64,000 nt of DNA, from the NCBI RefSeq assembly GCF_009827335.1, contig NZ_WTYH01000001.1:806001-870000 (forward strand). Reading direction: 5' to 3'. The position numbers and the translations under genes are program-made. A model generated the notes under the pieces. It searched no databases. It had not been told where the DNA came from and saw nothing but the letters and a program-made list of their open reading frames with translations. This DNA comes from Aurantiacibacter arachoides (GTDB lineage: Bacteria > Pseudomonadota > Alphaproteobacteria > Sphingomonadales > Sphingomonadaceae). Positions 40,732 to 49,034 of the stretch are shown here, one piece after another; position 1 is the stretch's first letter; every line of letters begins with the position of its first letter.

Positions 40732-42521
40732 CAGAACGCTTCCGCCGGCATGTCCATCATGCTCGCCTTGCCGCTGCGGATCGCCATGAACTGGGCGGTG
40801 GCTGGCGGCAGCAGGCGGTCAAAGAAGAACTGCGCGGTGACCAGCTTGGCCTTGTAGAACGCTTCGTCCCCGGTGCCCTCTGCCAGCTTCGCATGGGCGA
40901 CCTTGGCCGCCTTGGCGAAGCAGAAACCCATGGCAACGAAGCCGAGCAGGCGCAGGTAGTCTGTCGCCGCGGCGGCCGCTTCCTCGGGGTCTTTCATGCC
41001 CTTCTGAGCAATGTGCCCGGTGGCCAGTTGCAGCGCGCCAAAGCTCTGCTGCAAGGCGCCGACCAGCCTGCCGATGTTCGCATCCGCGCCGTTGTCCTCG
41101 ATGAACTGGCTGACCGGGTGGAAGAAGCTGCGCAGGTTGCGGCCCATGCGATCGGGCAGCTTGCGTCCGACCAGATCCAGTGCCTGAATGCCGTTGGTGC
41201 CTTCGTAGATCATGGCGATCCGGGCATCGCGGGCGAACTGTTCCACGCCGCTTTCCTGGATGTAGCCGTGGCCGCCGTAGACCTGCACCGCCAGGTGCGC
41301 GCTCTCGTGGCCGAGATCGGTGAACAGCGCCTTCACCACCGGCGTCATCAGCGCGACGAGGTCCTTGGCACGGGCACGGGCTTCCGGCTCCTTCGCGGCG
41401 TGCTCTGCATCCAGCGCCCGGCTGACCCAGGCGCTGAGCGCGCGGCAGCCTTCGTTGTAGGCGCGCATGGTCATCAGCATCCGCCGCACGTCGGGATGGA
41501 CGATGATCGGATCGGCCGGGCCATTGGGGTTCTTGGTGCCCGAGAGCGAGCGGCCCTGCAGGCGATCCTTGGCGTAGTAAACGGCGCTCTGGTAGGCGAT
41601 CTCGCCCACGCCCAGGCCCTGGATGCCAACGGCCACGCGTTCCGTGTTCATCATGGCGAACATGGCTTCCAGACCCTTGTTCGGCTCGCCCACGATCCAG
41701 CCCTTGGAATTCTCGAAGCTCATCTGGCAGGTGGCCGATGCCTTGAGGCCCATCTTGTGCTCGATGGCGGTCGGCCCGGCGCCGTTGCGGTCACCCAGCG
41801 TGCCGTCGTCCTTGGGCAGGAACTTAGGCACGAGGAACAGGCTGATGCCCTTCACGCCCGCGGGCGCATCGGGCAGGCGGGCGAGCACGAGGTGGACGAT
41901 ATTGTCCGCCAGGTCATGGTCGCCGGCGCTGATGAAGATCTTGTTGCCGGTGACGAGGTAGCTTCCGTCGTCCTGCGGCACGGCCTTGGTGCGCAACATG
42001 CCAAGATCAGTGCCGCAGTGGCTTTCCGTCAGGCACATGGTGCCCGACCATTCGCCGTTCGCCATCTTGGGCAGGTAAAGGTTCTTGAGATCGTTGGAGC
42101 CATAGGCCTCCAGCGCAACCATCGCCCCGCCGGTGAGGCCGGGGTAGAGGCCGAAGCTGAGGTTCGTGGAACAGCTCATCTCCTCGACCATCTTGGCAAG
42201 GCTGTGCGGCGCGCCCTGGCCACCCCATTCCTGGCTGACCACGAGGCCGGCCCACCCCGCTTCGCAGAACGCCTTGTAGGCTTCGGGGAAACCGTCGGGC
42301 GTGCGGACAACGCCGTTCTCGATCCGGCAGCCCTGCTGATCGCCGGGCCAGTTGAGCGGCAAGAGCACGTCGCGGCACAGCTTGTTTGCTTCCTCCAGAA
42401 TGGCGGAGCGCATGTCCTCGTCGAAATCCTCGAACCCTTCGAGATCGCCGAAGCCGTCGTCGGTGTGGAGTTCCTCCAGCACGAAACGCATGTCGCGGAT
42501 GGGAGCATCATAGACTTGCAT
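40731..42521 (-). CDS. Acyl-CoA dehydrogenase (long, about 600-residue type with C-terminal domain)
   Basis: 596 residues. The acyl-CoA dehydrogenase core spans about 60-450, with MCLTESHCGTDLGMLRTKA and GDHDLADNIVHLVLARLPDA. VQVYGGHGYIQESGVEQFAR and IYEGTNGIQALDLVGRK are in the second half; a C-terminal extension runs from about 460 to the end. This subfamily includes DmdC-like methylthiopropionyl-CoA dehydrogenases as well as long-chain acyl-CoA dehydrogenases. It oxidises acyl-CoA to enoyl-CoA. Its chain-length preference is unknown. Confidence 0.92.
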   Translation of the reverse strand: MQVYDAPIRDMRFVLEELHTDDGFGDLEGFEDFDEDMRSAILEEANKLCRDVLLPLNWPGDQQGCRIENGVVRTPDGFPEAYKAFCEAGWAGLVVSQEWGGQGAPHSLAKMVEEMSCSTNLSFGLYPGLTGGAMVALEAYGSNDLKNLYLPKMANGEWSGTMCLTESHCGTDLGMLRTKAVPQDDGSYLVTGNKIFISAGDHDLADNIVHLVLARLPDAPAGVKGISLFLVPKFLPKDDGTLGDRNGAGPTAIEHKMGLKASATCQMSFENSKGWIVGEPNKGLEAMFAMMNTERVAVGIQGLGVGEIAYQSAVYYAKDRLQGRSLSGTKNPNGPADPIIVHPDVRRMLMTMRAYNEGCRALSAWVSRALDAEHAAKEPEARARAKDLVALMTPVVKALFTDLGHESAHLAVQVYGGHGYIQESGVEQFARDARIAMIYEGTNGIQALDLVGRKLPDRMGRNLRSFFHPVSQFIEDNGADANIGRLVGALQQSFGALQLATGHIAQKGMKDPEEAAAAATDYLRLLGFVAMGFCFAKAAKVAHAKLAEGTGDEAFYKAKLVTAQFFFDRLLPPATAQFMAIRSGKASMMDMPAEAF

Positions 42522-42546
42522 GGGACAGGTCCTTTCGAGGGGTCAA

Positions 42547-44895
42547 TCAGTTACGGAGCGGCTTGCCGGTCTCGAGCATTTGCTCGACCCGGGCTTGCGA
42601 CTTGGGATCGCGCACCAGCTTCATGAAGCCTTCGCGCTCGAGCTTGAGCAGGTCGGCCTCGGTGGTCACTTCGGTCACGTCGGTGTTGCCCCCGGTCAGG
42701 ATGTGCGCGAGCACGCCCGCAACCGTCCCGTCGTGCGGGGTGGCGATGCCCTGCTTGCGGAAGCTGTCCACTGCCAGCTTGAGCGCGGCCGCGCCGGCGG
42801 GGCCGGGCAGGCGATACTCGGGCTTTTCGGGCGGGGTGTAGCCATCGACCATGGCCAGAGCGCGGCTCTTGGCATCGTAGAGCAGGCGGTCGCGGTTCAT
42901 GGTCACGCCGTCGTCCTGGCGCAGGAACTTGTAATCCTTTGCCTCGGCAGCGGACTTGGCGACCGTGGCGGTCGAGACGATCTCGAACACCTTGCTGACG
43001 GCGGGCATGGGGCCGCGCGGCTGGCGCTTGTCGTCCTGCCAGCGGCTCAGCATCTCGCCGCAGCCGCCCCAGCCGGGGATCAGGCCTACGCCGGTCTCGA
43101 CGAGGCCGATGTAGGTTTCCGCGTGCGCCTGGACGGCATCGGCGTTGAGACACACCTCGCAGCCACCGCCCAGCGCGAGGCCCGCGGGCGCGGCGACGAC
43201 GGGGAAGGGGGCGTACTTCAGCGCCTTGTAGGCATCCTGCCCACCCTTGATGAGCTTTTCGACCTCGCCCCAGGCCGCGATATTGAGCGCGAACATGGCA
43301 AGGCCGAGGTTGGCCCCGGCGGAGAAGTTGGAGCCCTCGTTGTAGACGACCAGCGCCTTGTAGTCCTTGGCCACCAGCGGAACGGCCTGGCCGATCAGCT
43401 TCATGACCTGTTCGTCCAGCGCGTTCATCTTGCCGGTGAATTCCAGCGCGACGACACCATCGCCCACGTCCCACAGCGCGGCGCTGCCGTTCTTCAGCAG
43501 CGGCTCTGCGGTGCGCTTGATGTCCTCCAGCAACAGCACGCCCTCGGGACGCTCGATGTCGTGGTAGGCGCCATCGGTGCCGAAATACTGTCGCTTGCCG
43601 TTTTCGATGCGGTAAAAGGTGCCGTCACCCACCTGCTCGAGGATTGGCGGCACGGCGATGCCGTCGGCCTTCAGGCGCTCGACGAAATGGGCAGCGCCGA
43701 TGGTGTCGATCATCTCGAACGGGCCGGCCTTCCAGTTGTAGCCGAGCCGCATGGCATCATCGACGCCGGTCACCGTGGCGGTGGCTTCGGGCACGATGGC
43801 GGCGGCATAGGCCAGCGTCGGGCCGAGCACGGACCAGGCGTATTCGCCGACCTTCCCCTCCTGCGAGATCAGCGCCCGGAGGTCGCCCTTGGCGGCAGAC
43901 CCGCGCACCAGGCCCGGACGCGCAGCGGCGCGGTATTCACCGCTCTTCAGGTCCTTCGCCATCTTGGTGCGCGACCCGTCGGCACCCTTTTCCATCGTGT
44001 AGAAGCCGCCCTTGCCCTTGCGGCCGGTGTAGCCCTCGGCGATCATCGCCTCGATCAGGGACTCGCTGCGGGCGATCTTCTGATAGGGGTCGTCGGTGGG
44101 CAAGGTGCTGGTGAGCGACTTCATCAGGTGCGGCATCAGGTCGATACCGATGAGGTCGATCAGGCCGAACACGCCTGTCTTGGGCACGCCCATCGGCTTG
44201 CCGCCGATCTCGTCCGCTTCCTCGACGCTGATACCCTGTTCGAAGGCGGAATTGACCGCCTGCTGAATCCAGAAGGTGCCCACGCGATTGGCGATGAAGC
44301 CGGGCGAATCCTCGGCATTGACCACGCTCTTGCCCAGCTTGCGATCGACGAAATCGCGCACCCGCGCGACGGTTTCGGCATCGCTTTCAGGACCGGCCAC
44401 GATCTCGATCAGGCGCATGTAGCGCGGCGGATTGAAGAAGTGGGTGATCAGGAAGTCGCGCTTGAAATCCTCGCTGCGGCCGTCGGTCAGCTGCGCCAGC
44501 GGAATGGTGCTGGTGTTGCTCGATACCGCGGTGCCGGGGGTGCGGACCGCCTCCAGCTTTGCATAGAGGTCCTGCTTGATGTCGAGCCGTTCGATAATCG
44601 CCTCGACCACCCAGTCGCACTCGGCAACCTTGGCGAGGTCATCCTCGATATTGCCGGTCTCGACCAGCTTTGCCGCGCGCTTGCCCATGAAGGGGGCGGG
44701 GTCGGTCTTGAGCATCTTGGCGACGGCACCCTCTGCCACCGCGTTGCGACTGGTCGCGCCCTCGGGCACGATGTCGAGCAGCAGCACGGGAACGCCTGCG
44801 TTGGCCACTTGCGCGGCGATGCCGGCACCCATGGTGCCCGCGCCGATCACGCAGACCTTCTTGATGGTTCCATCCTTGTTGTCAGGGGCGCTCAT
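42547..44895 (-). CDS. 3-hydroxyacyl-CoA dehydrogenase / enoyl-CoA hydratase
   Basis: 782 residues. The NAD-binding 3-hydroxyacyl-CoA dehydrogenase is N-terminal (VIGAGTMGAGIAAQVANAGV, residues 15-34). The enoyl-CoA hydratase domain is C-terminal (LGGGCEVCLNADAVQAHAE near 575, with GLVETGVGLIPGWGG). This order is the reverse of E. coli FadB/FadJ. It carries out the hydration and dehydrogenation steps of beta-oxidation and should pair with the thiolase encoded upstream, whose end overlaps its start by four bases. The ATG at 44895 is chosen over an extended frame. Confidence 0.94.
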   Translation of the reverse strand: MSAPDNKDGTIKKVCVIGAGTMGAGIAAQVANAGVPVLLLDIVPEGATSRNAVAEGAVAKMLKTDPAPFMGKRAAKLVETGNIEDDLAKVAECDWVVEAIIERLDIKQDLYAKLEAVRTPGTAVSSNTSTIPLAQLTDGRSEDFKRDFLITHFFNPPRYMRLIEIVAGPESDAETVARVRDFVDRKLGKSVVNAEDSPGFIANRVGTFWIQQAVNSAFEQGISVEEADEIGGKPMGVPKTGVFGLIDLIGIDLMPHLMKSLTSTLPTDDPYQKIARSESLIEAMIAEGYTGRKGKGGFYTMEKGADGSRTKMAKDLKSGEYRAAARPGLVRGSAAKGDLRALISQEGKVGEYAWSVLGPTLAYAAAIVPEATATVTGVDDAMRLGYNWKAGPFEMIDTIGAAHFVERLKADGIAVPPILEQVGDGTFYRIENGKRQYFGTDGAYHDIERPEGVLLLEDIKRTAEPLLKNGSAALWDVGDGVVALEFTGKMNALDEQVMKLIGQAVPLVAKDYKALVVYNEGSNFSAGANLGLAMFALNIAAWGEVEKLIKGGQDAYKALKYAPFPVVAAPAGLALGGGCEVCLNADAVQAHAETYIGLVETGVGLIPGWGGCGEMLSRWQDDKRQPRGPMPAVSKVFEIVSTATVAKSAAEAKDYKFLRQDDGVTMNRDRLLYDAKSRALAMVDGYTPPEKPEYRLPGPAGAAALKLAVDSFRKQGIATPHDGTVAGVLAHILTGGNTDVTEVTTEADLLKLEREGFMKLVRDPKSQARVEQMLETGKPLRN

Positions 44896-46031
44896 TCCGC
44901 GGCCTCCAGGATGGTGGCGATGCCTTGGCCGCCGCCGATGCACTGGGTGGCGAGGCCGTAGCGCTTGCCTTCGCGCTTCATAAGGCTGGCCGTCTTGCCG
45001 ACGATCCGTGCGCCGGTGGCGCCGAGCGGGTGGCCCACGGCAATCGCGCCGCCATCGATGTTGATGCGATCGGCCTTGATGCCGAGGTCACCGATGCAGG
45101 CGAGTGCCTGGCTGCCGAACGCCTCGTTAAGCTCGACCACGTCGATATCGTCGATGGTGAGGCCGGCGCGTTCCAGCGCCTTCCTGCTCGCCTCGACCGG
45201 GCCGATACCCATGATCTCGGGCGCGCAGCCGCTGATGGCCATGCTCTTGATCTTGGCGAGAACGGTCAGGCCGTTGCGCGCGGCATAGTCGGAGCTGCAC
45301 ACCAGCAGCGCGGAGGCGCCGTCGGTCAGCGGGCTGGCGGTGCCGGCGGTGACGGTGCCCTCGGCATCGAAGGCCAGCTTCAGGCCCGCGAGGCCCTCGG
45401 CGGTGGTGTCTGGGCGGGGGGTGCCGTCGACATCGACCACGGTGCCGTCATCCAGGGTGTAGGGGACGATCTCGTCCTTGAACTTGCCCGCCTGCACGGC
45501 CTCGCCGGCCTTGCGCTGGCTCTCGACGGCGAATGCTTCCTGCGTCGGGCGGTCAATGGCGTATTTCTTTGCCAGGTTCTCTGCCGTATCGCCCATGCCG
45601 ACGTAGGCCGCGCTCTTGCCCGCCAGTTTGGGGTTGGGCATGGGATTGAACCCGGTCATGGGCACGCGGCTCATCGCCTCGACACCGGCGGCGATGAACA
45701 CCTCGCCAGCGCCCGCCTTGATCTGGCCAACCGCATAGTGGACCGCGCTCATCGAACTGCCGCAGAAGCGGTTCATGGTGATGCCGCCGATGGACTGCGG
45801 AAGGTCGGCCAGCAGCACGACGAGACGCGCGAGGTTGAAACCCTGCTCCCCCTCGGGGAAGGCGCAGCCAAGCACCAGGTCCTCGATATCCTCGGCCTTC
45901 ACGCCCGTTCGCTCGATCAAACCCTTGATGGTGTTGGCGGCCAGGTCGTCGGGCCGCACCTTGGCGAGAGCGCCGCGATGGGCGGGATGGAAGGGAGAGC
46001 GGACGTAACCCGCGATGACGACATCGGTCAT
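44892..46031 (-). CDS. Acetyl-CoA C-acyltransferase (3-ketoacyl-CoA thiolase)
   Basis: 379 residues. The thiolase nucleophile is Cys90 (NRFCGSSMSAVHYA); His334 (VGHPLGATG) and Cys364 (ATQCIGGGQG) complete the active site. It cleaves 3-ketoacyl-CoA to acetyl-CoA and a shortened acyl-CoA. It is the first gene of the minus-strand run that continues through the 3-hydroxyacyl-CoA dehydrogenase, acyl-CoA dehydrogenase and PKS genes. A palindromic operator candidate lies upstream. The ATG at 46031 is the one that starts the MTDVVIAGYVRSP thiolase fold. Confidence 0.95.
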   Translation of the reverse strand: MTDVVIAGYVRSPFHPAHRGALAKVRPDDLAANTIKGLIERTGVKAEDIEDLVLGCAFPEGEQGFNLARLVVLLADLPQSIGGITMNRFCGSSMSAVHYAVGQIKAGAGEVFIAAGVEAMSRVPMTGFNPMPNPKLAGKSAAYVGMGDTAENLAKKYAIDRPTQEAFAVESQRKAGEAVQAGKFKDEIVPYTLDDGTVVDVDGTPRPDTTAEGLAGLKLAFDAEGTVTAGTASPLTDGASALLVCSSDYAARNGLTVLAKIKSMAISGCAPEIMGIGPVEASRKALERAGLTIDDIDVVELNEAFGSQALACIGDLGIKADRINIDGGAIAVGHPLGATGARIVGKTASLMKREGKRYGLATQCIGGGQGIATILEAAE

Positions 46032-46080
46032 GTGCTGTGTGCCTTTCCGGTTTTCATTTATTGCGATTCGAACGCGCGGA

Positions 46081-46108
46081 TTGACCTTTCGCGTCGAATG
46101 CTTACGAT
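46081..46108 (+). promoter_or_regulatory. Candidate fadD promoter
   Basis: TTGACC at 46081-46086 and TACGAT at 46103-46108 have a 16-base spacing, matching a sigma-70-like -35 and -10. It lies 72 bases before the fadD start, and the palindrome at 46120-46137 would lie at or just after the transcription start. Predicted by eye only. Confidence 0.35.
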
Positions 46109-46119
46109 AAAGTCTGTTA

Positions 46120-46137
46120 CCTGACGTATACGTTAGG
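46120..46137. promoter_or_regulatory. Palindromic operator candidate between the thiolase and fadD genes
   Basis: CCTGACGTATACGTTAGG is an 18-base inverted repeat with one mismatched pair, built on a perfect ACGTATACGT core. It lies in the 148-base divergent region upstream of both the beta-oxidation genes and fadD. A MerR-type regulator is encoded at the end of the fadD unit. MerR family proteins such as LiuR bind palindromes of about this size between the -35 and -10 regions. That this is the MerR site is inference. Confidence 0.5.
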
Positions 46138-46179
46138 GGAAAGCAAATCAAGTGCCGGAATGAAGAGGGAAGAGCCACG

Positions 46180-47895
46180 ATGATTGCCGAAACGGCCGCA
46201 TCGCATCCGATCGATACCAGCCGCATCCTGGCGGCCGATGGCAGCCTGCGCCCGCGCCTGCTGACCGAGCTGCTGGACCGGGCGGTAAGCAAGTTTCCCG
46301 CACGCATCTGCATCGACTTCCTCGGCCGGGAATGGACCTATGGCGAGGTCGGCAAGCTGGTCGACCGGGTGGCCGCGGGGTTGCAGGCGTGCGGGCTGGC
46401 CAAGGGCGATCGGTTCGGCCTGTGCCTGCCCAATACCCCCTATTCGGTCATCCTCTACTTCGCGGTGCTGCGCGCCGGCGGAACGGTGGTGAACATCAAT
46501 CCGCTCTACACCGAGGACGAACTTGCCTTCCTTGTCGTGGATTCGGGGGCGAAGTGGGTGGCGGTGCCCGATCTCGAACTGCTTCACGCAAAGGTCGCGG
46601 CGGCCTGGGGGCAGGGCGCGCTGGAAGGCATCGTGCTGTGCCCGATGGCCGACGTGCTGTCGTTCCTGAAATCCGTGGGACTGCGCACCCTGAAGCGGTC
46701 CGCGCTGGCGAAGAAGCGCGCCGGCATTGCCTACATCGCCTACCGAGACCTCGCCGCGCACGCCGCGCCGCCCGTCGAACTGGGCCAGACGCCCGATGAC
46801 GTTGCGGTGCTGCAATACACCGGCGGTACGACCGGTCGGCCCAAGGGTGCGATGCTGACCCATGCCAACCTTGCCGCCAATGCCGCGCAGATGCTGCTGC
46901 ACCTGGGGGAGGAGCGCGACGTGCCGGAACGCTCGCTGGGCGTGCTGCCGCTGTTCCACGTTTTCGCGCTGACCTGCGTGCTCAATTTCGGAATCGAGAC
47001 CGCCGCCGAACTGGTGCTGCTGCCGCGCTTCGAGATGGACGAGGTGCTGAAAACCATCAAGCGCAAGCCGCCGACGCAGATGTTCGGCGTGCCCACGATC
47101 TACAACGCGCTCGGCAGCCTGCCCGACGACAAGGTGCCCGATCTTTCCACCGTGCGCACCAGCATTTCGGGCGGGGCACCGCTGCCGCTGGAAGTGCGCC
47201 AGCAGTATGAGAAGCGCACCGGCAGTCCGGTGGCAGAAGGCTACGGCCTGACCGAGGCGAGCCCGATCGTCACCAGCAACCCGCTGCTTGGCCGCACGCC
47301 GGTGAAGGACAATTCCGCCGGCCCGGCCTTTCCGCACACGGTGGTCGAACTGCGCGACGAGGAAGGCAATCTCGTGACGGGCATCGGCCCCGATCATCGC
47401 GGCGAAATCTGCGTACGCGGGCCGCAGGTGATGAAGGGCTACTGGAATCGTCCGGAGGAAACGGAGAAGACCTTCTTCGGCAAGTCACTGCGCACCGGCG
47501 ACATCGGCTATCTCGACAAGGATGGTTACCTGTTCATCGTCGACCGCATCAAGGATCTGATCCTGTGCAGCGGTTACAACGTCTACCCCCGCGCGATCGA
47601 GGATGCCGCCTACGAGCATCCGGCGGTCAAGGAAGCGGTCGCCATCGGCGTGCCAGACCCCTATCGCGGCGAAGCGCCCAAGCTGTTCATTGCGCTGCAC
47701 GAGGGTGAGGAACTGGACGCGGGCACGCTCGACGCCTTTCTGCGGATGCGGCTCAACAAGATCGAAATGCCCGATTCCTACGAGTTTCGGGCTGAGCTTC
47801 CCAAGACGCTCGTCGGCAAGCTGGAGAAAAAGGCGCTGGTCGCCGAGGAACGTGCCAGACGTGAAGCCACCGCCGCGGGCGGAGCAGGCGCGTGA
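46180..47895 (+). CDS. fadD: Long-chain fatty-acid-CoA ligase
   Basis: 571 residues of the acyl-adenylate-forming family. The phosphate loop is YTGGTTGRPKGAM at about 213-225. Further signatures are GYGLTEASPIV and LRTGDIGYLDKDGYLFIVDR. It activates fatty acids to acyl-CoA with ATP, supplying the beta-oxidation genes opposite. The ATG at 46180 follows GAAGAGGGAAGAGCCACG. The stop overlaps the ATG of the MerR regulator (TGATG), so the regulator is co-expressed. Confidence 0.94.
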   Translation: MIAETAASHPIDTSRILAADGSLRPRLLTELLDRAVSKFPARICIDFLGREWTYGEVGKLVDRVAAGLQACGLAKGDRFGLCLPNTPYSVILYFAVLRAGGTVVNINPLYTEDELAFLVVDSGAKWVAVPDLELLHAKVAAAWGQGALEGIVLCPMADVLSFLKSVGLRTLKRSALAKKRAGIAYIAYRDLAAHAAPPVELGQTPDDVAVLQYTGGTTGRPKGAMLTHANLAANAAQMLLHLGEERDVPERSLGVLPLFHVFALTCVLNFGIETAAELVLLPRFEMDEVLKTIKRKPPTQMFGVPTIYNALGSLPDDKVPDLSTVRTSISGGAPLPLEVRQQYEKRTGSPVAEGYGLTEASPIVTSNPLLGRTPVKDNSAGPAFPHTVVELRDEEGNLVTGIGPDHRGEICVRGPQVMKGYWNRPEETEKTFFGKSLRTGDIGYLDKDGYLFIVDRIKDLILCSGYNVYPRAIEDAAYEHPAVKEAVAIGVPDPYRGEAPKLFIALHEGEELDAGTLDAFLRMRLNKIEMPDSYEFRAELPKTLVGKLEKKALVAEERARREATAAGGAGA

Positions 47896-48314
47896 TGCCC
47901 GACAGTGTCAGCAGGATGCACGAGGCCCAGGGGTCGGAGCCTCTGAAAAGCATCGCCGAGGCGGCCGAGGCGCTTGCCGTGACCCAGCGCACGCTGCGCT
48001 TCTACGAGGACAAGGGCCTGATCTCGCCGCAGCGAGTGGGCACGATGCGGGCCTATTCCAAGCGCGAGATGGGGCGGATGCAGCTGATCCTGCGGGGCAA
48101 GCGGCTGGGCTTCTCCATCCGCGAGATCGGTGAATTCCTGTCGCTCTACGATCAGGATCCCGATCAGGTGGTGCAGGCGAGCCTGATGCTGGAGGCGACC
48201 CGTCACCGCCTGTCGGAACTGCGCCATCAGCGCGATGCCATCGACCAGACCATCGCCGAGCTGGAAAGCATCGAGGCCATGTCGCGCCACCACCTGGAGC
48301 GGCGCGGCGGCTAG
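47895..48314 (+). CDS. MerR-family transcriptional regulator
   Basis: 139 residues. The helix-turn-helix is at the N-terminus (SIAEAAEALAVTQRTLRFYE) followed by the wing with TMRAYSKREMGRMQLI and a dimerisation helix (about 90-130). No C-terminal metal-binding cysteines are visible, which is typical of non-metal MerR members. Related regulators such as LiuR control acyl-CoA and branched-chain degradation. Its location downstream of fadD suggests control of this locus. The ATG at 47895 is preferred to GTG at 47892. Confidence 0.9.
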   Translation: MPDSVSRMHEAQGSEPLKSIAEAAEALAVTQRTLRFYEDKGLISPQRVGTMRAYSKREMGRMQLILRGKRLGFSIREIGEFLSLYDQDPDQVVQASLMLEATRHRLSELRHQRDAIDQTIAELESIEAMSRHHLERRGG

Positions 48315-48336
48315 ATCGAAAGAGGCTGGAAGCGAA

Positions 48337-48411
48337 TGGTGGGCGTAGCAAGGATTGAACTTGCGACCCCTACGATGTCAACATAGTGCTCTACCACTGA
48401 GCTATACGCCC
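48337..48411 (-). tRNA. tRNA-Val (GAC anticodon), CCA encoded
   Basis: The reverse complement forms a cloverleaf: 7-bp acceptor GGGCGTA/TACGCCC, D-arm with AGTGGTAGA loop, anticodon stem CTATG/CGTAG with loop TTGACAT (anticodon GAC, codon GUC), and a T-arm with TTCAATC loop. The 3' end is ACCA. It lies between the MerR gene and cpdR, on the minus strand like cpdR. Confidence 0.95.
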
Positions 48412-48429
48412 GCACCATTCGCGTGCCAT

Positions 48430-48461
48430 GCCCGCCCCGTCAGGGTGGGCGACAGGCGGGC
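48430..48461 (-). terminator. GC-rich hairpin between cpdR and the tRNA
   Basis: GCCCGCC at 48430-48436 pairs with GGCGGGC at 48455-48461. There is no T-run after it on the minus strand, so it is at best a weak terminator or a processing signal for a cpdR-tRNA transcript. Confidence 0.35.
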
Positions 48462-48516
48462 CATCTAGCGCCGCCACTTCACTGTTGCAAGTGCTTTGCC
48501 CCTTGCCGGTGACAGA

Positions 48517-48891
48517 CTACAGCGAGAGCGCGATCTCGTCTTCGAACAGGCGCTCCACTTCCATGACCAGGTCATTGAGATGGAAGGGCTTTGACAGCAT
48601 CTTGGCGTGGGGCGCCTCGCGGCCCGCGCGCAGCGATACGGCGGCAAAGCCGGTGATGAACATCACCTTCGTCTGCGGGCTGATCTCGTTGCAGTGCTGG
48701 GCCAGCTCGATCCCGTCCATTTCCGGCATCACGATGTCGGACAGCAGCAGATCGTAGATCTCGGTGCGGATCATCGGCAGCGCCTCGATGCCCGAGGCGA
48801 CCGCGACCACCGAATATCCTGCCTTCTCCAAGGCGCGCGTCAGGTAGCTGCGCATCGCCGTGTCGTCTTCGGCCAGCAGGATACGGATCAT
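48517..48891 (-). CDS. cpdR: Single-domain response regulator CpdR
   Basis: 124 residues, a lone receiver domain. The acidic pocket is EDD near 8-10, the phospho-acceptor Asp52 (LLSDIVMPEMDG) and Lys near 109 (LSKPFHL). CpdR acts as an adaptor for ClpXP, so that unphosphorylated CpdR promotes degradation of CtrA and other cell-cycle proteins; it is phosphorylated through CckA-ChpT. The ATG at 48891 is chosen; a 13-residue extension lacks the receiver fold. The tRNA-Val gene follows. Confidence 0.9.
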   Translation of the reverse strand: MIRILLAEDDTAMRSYLTRALEKAGYSVVAVASGIEALPMIRTEIYDLLLSDIVMPEMDGIELAQHCNEISPQTKVMFITGFAAVSLRAGREAPHAKMLSKPFHLNDLVMEVERLFEDEIALSL

Positions 48892-49034
48892 GCGTCGTCT
48901 CTCTCGTTCATCGTTGCCCGGTCGCCCCATACGCCGGTCGCCCCATTACGGTCGAAGGTTTGAAAAAGTCTTGTCCGCTCTGGCGGGTGGCCAGCTTTGA
49001 CACAGGGCATAATCGTCGCCACCTCAGACGCGGC

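Noticed and set aside
42520..44961. 813-residue plus-strand ORF
   Set aside because: It runs antisense to the dehydrogenase/hydratase gene with its recognisable motifs. It has a repetitive Ala/Gly/His/Arg composition and no domain.
48337..48411. tRNA-Val as a phage or island attachment site
   Set aside because: No integrase gene and no repeat of the tRNA 3' end were seen nearby; flanking genes are housekeeping.
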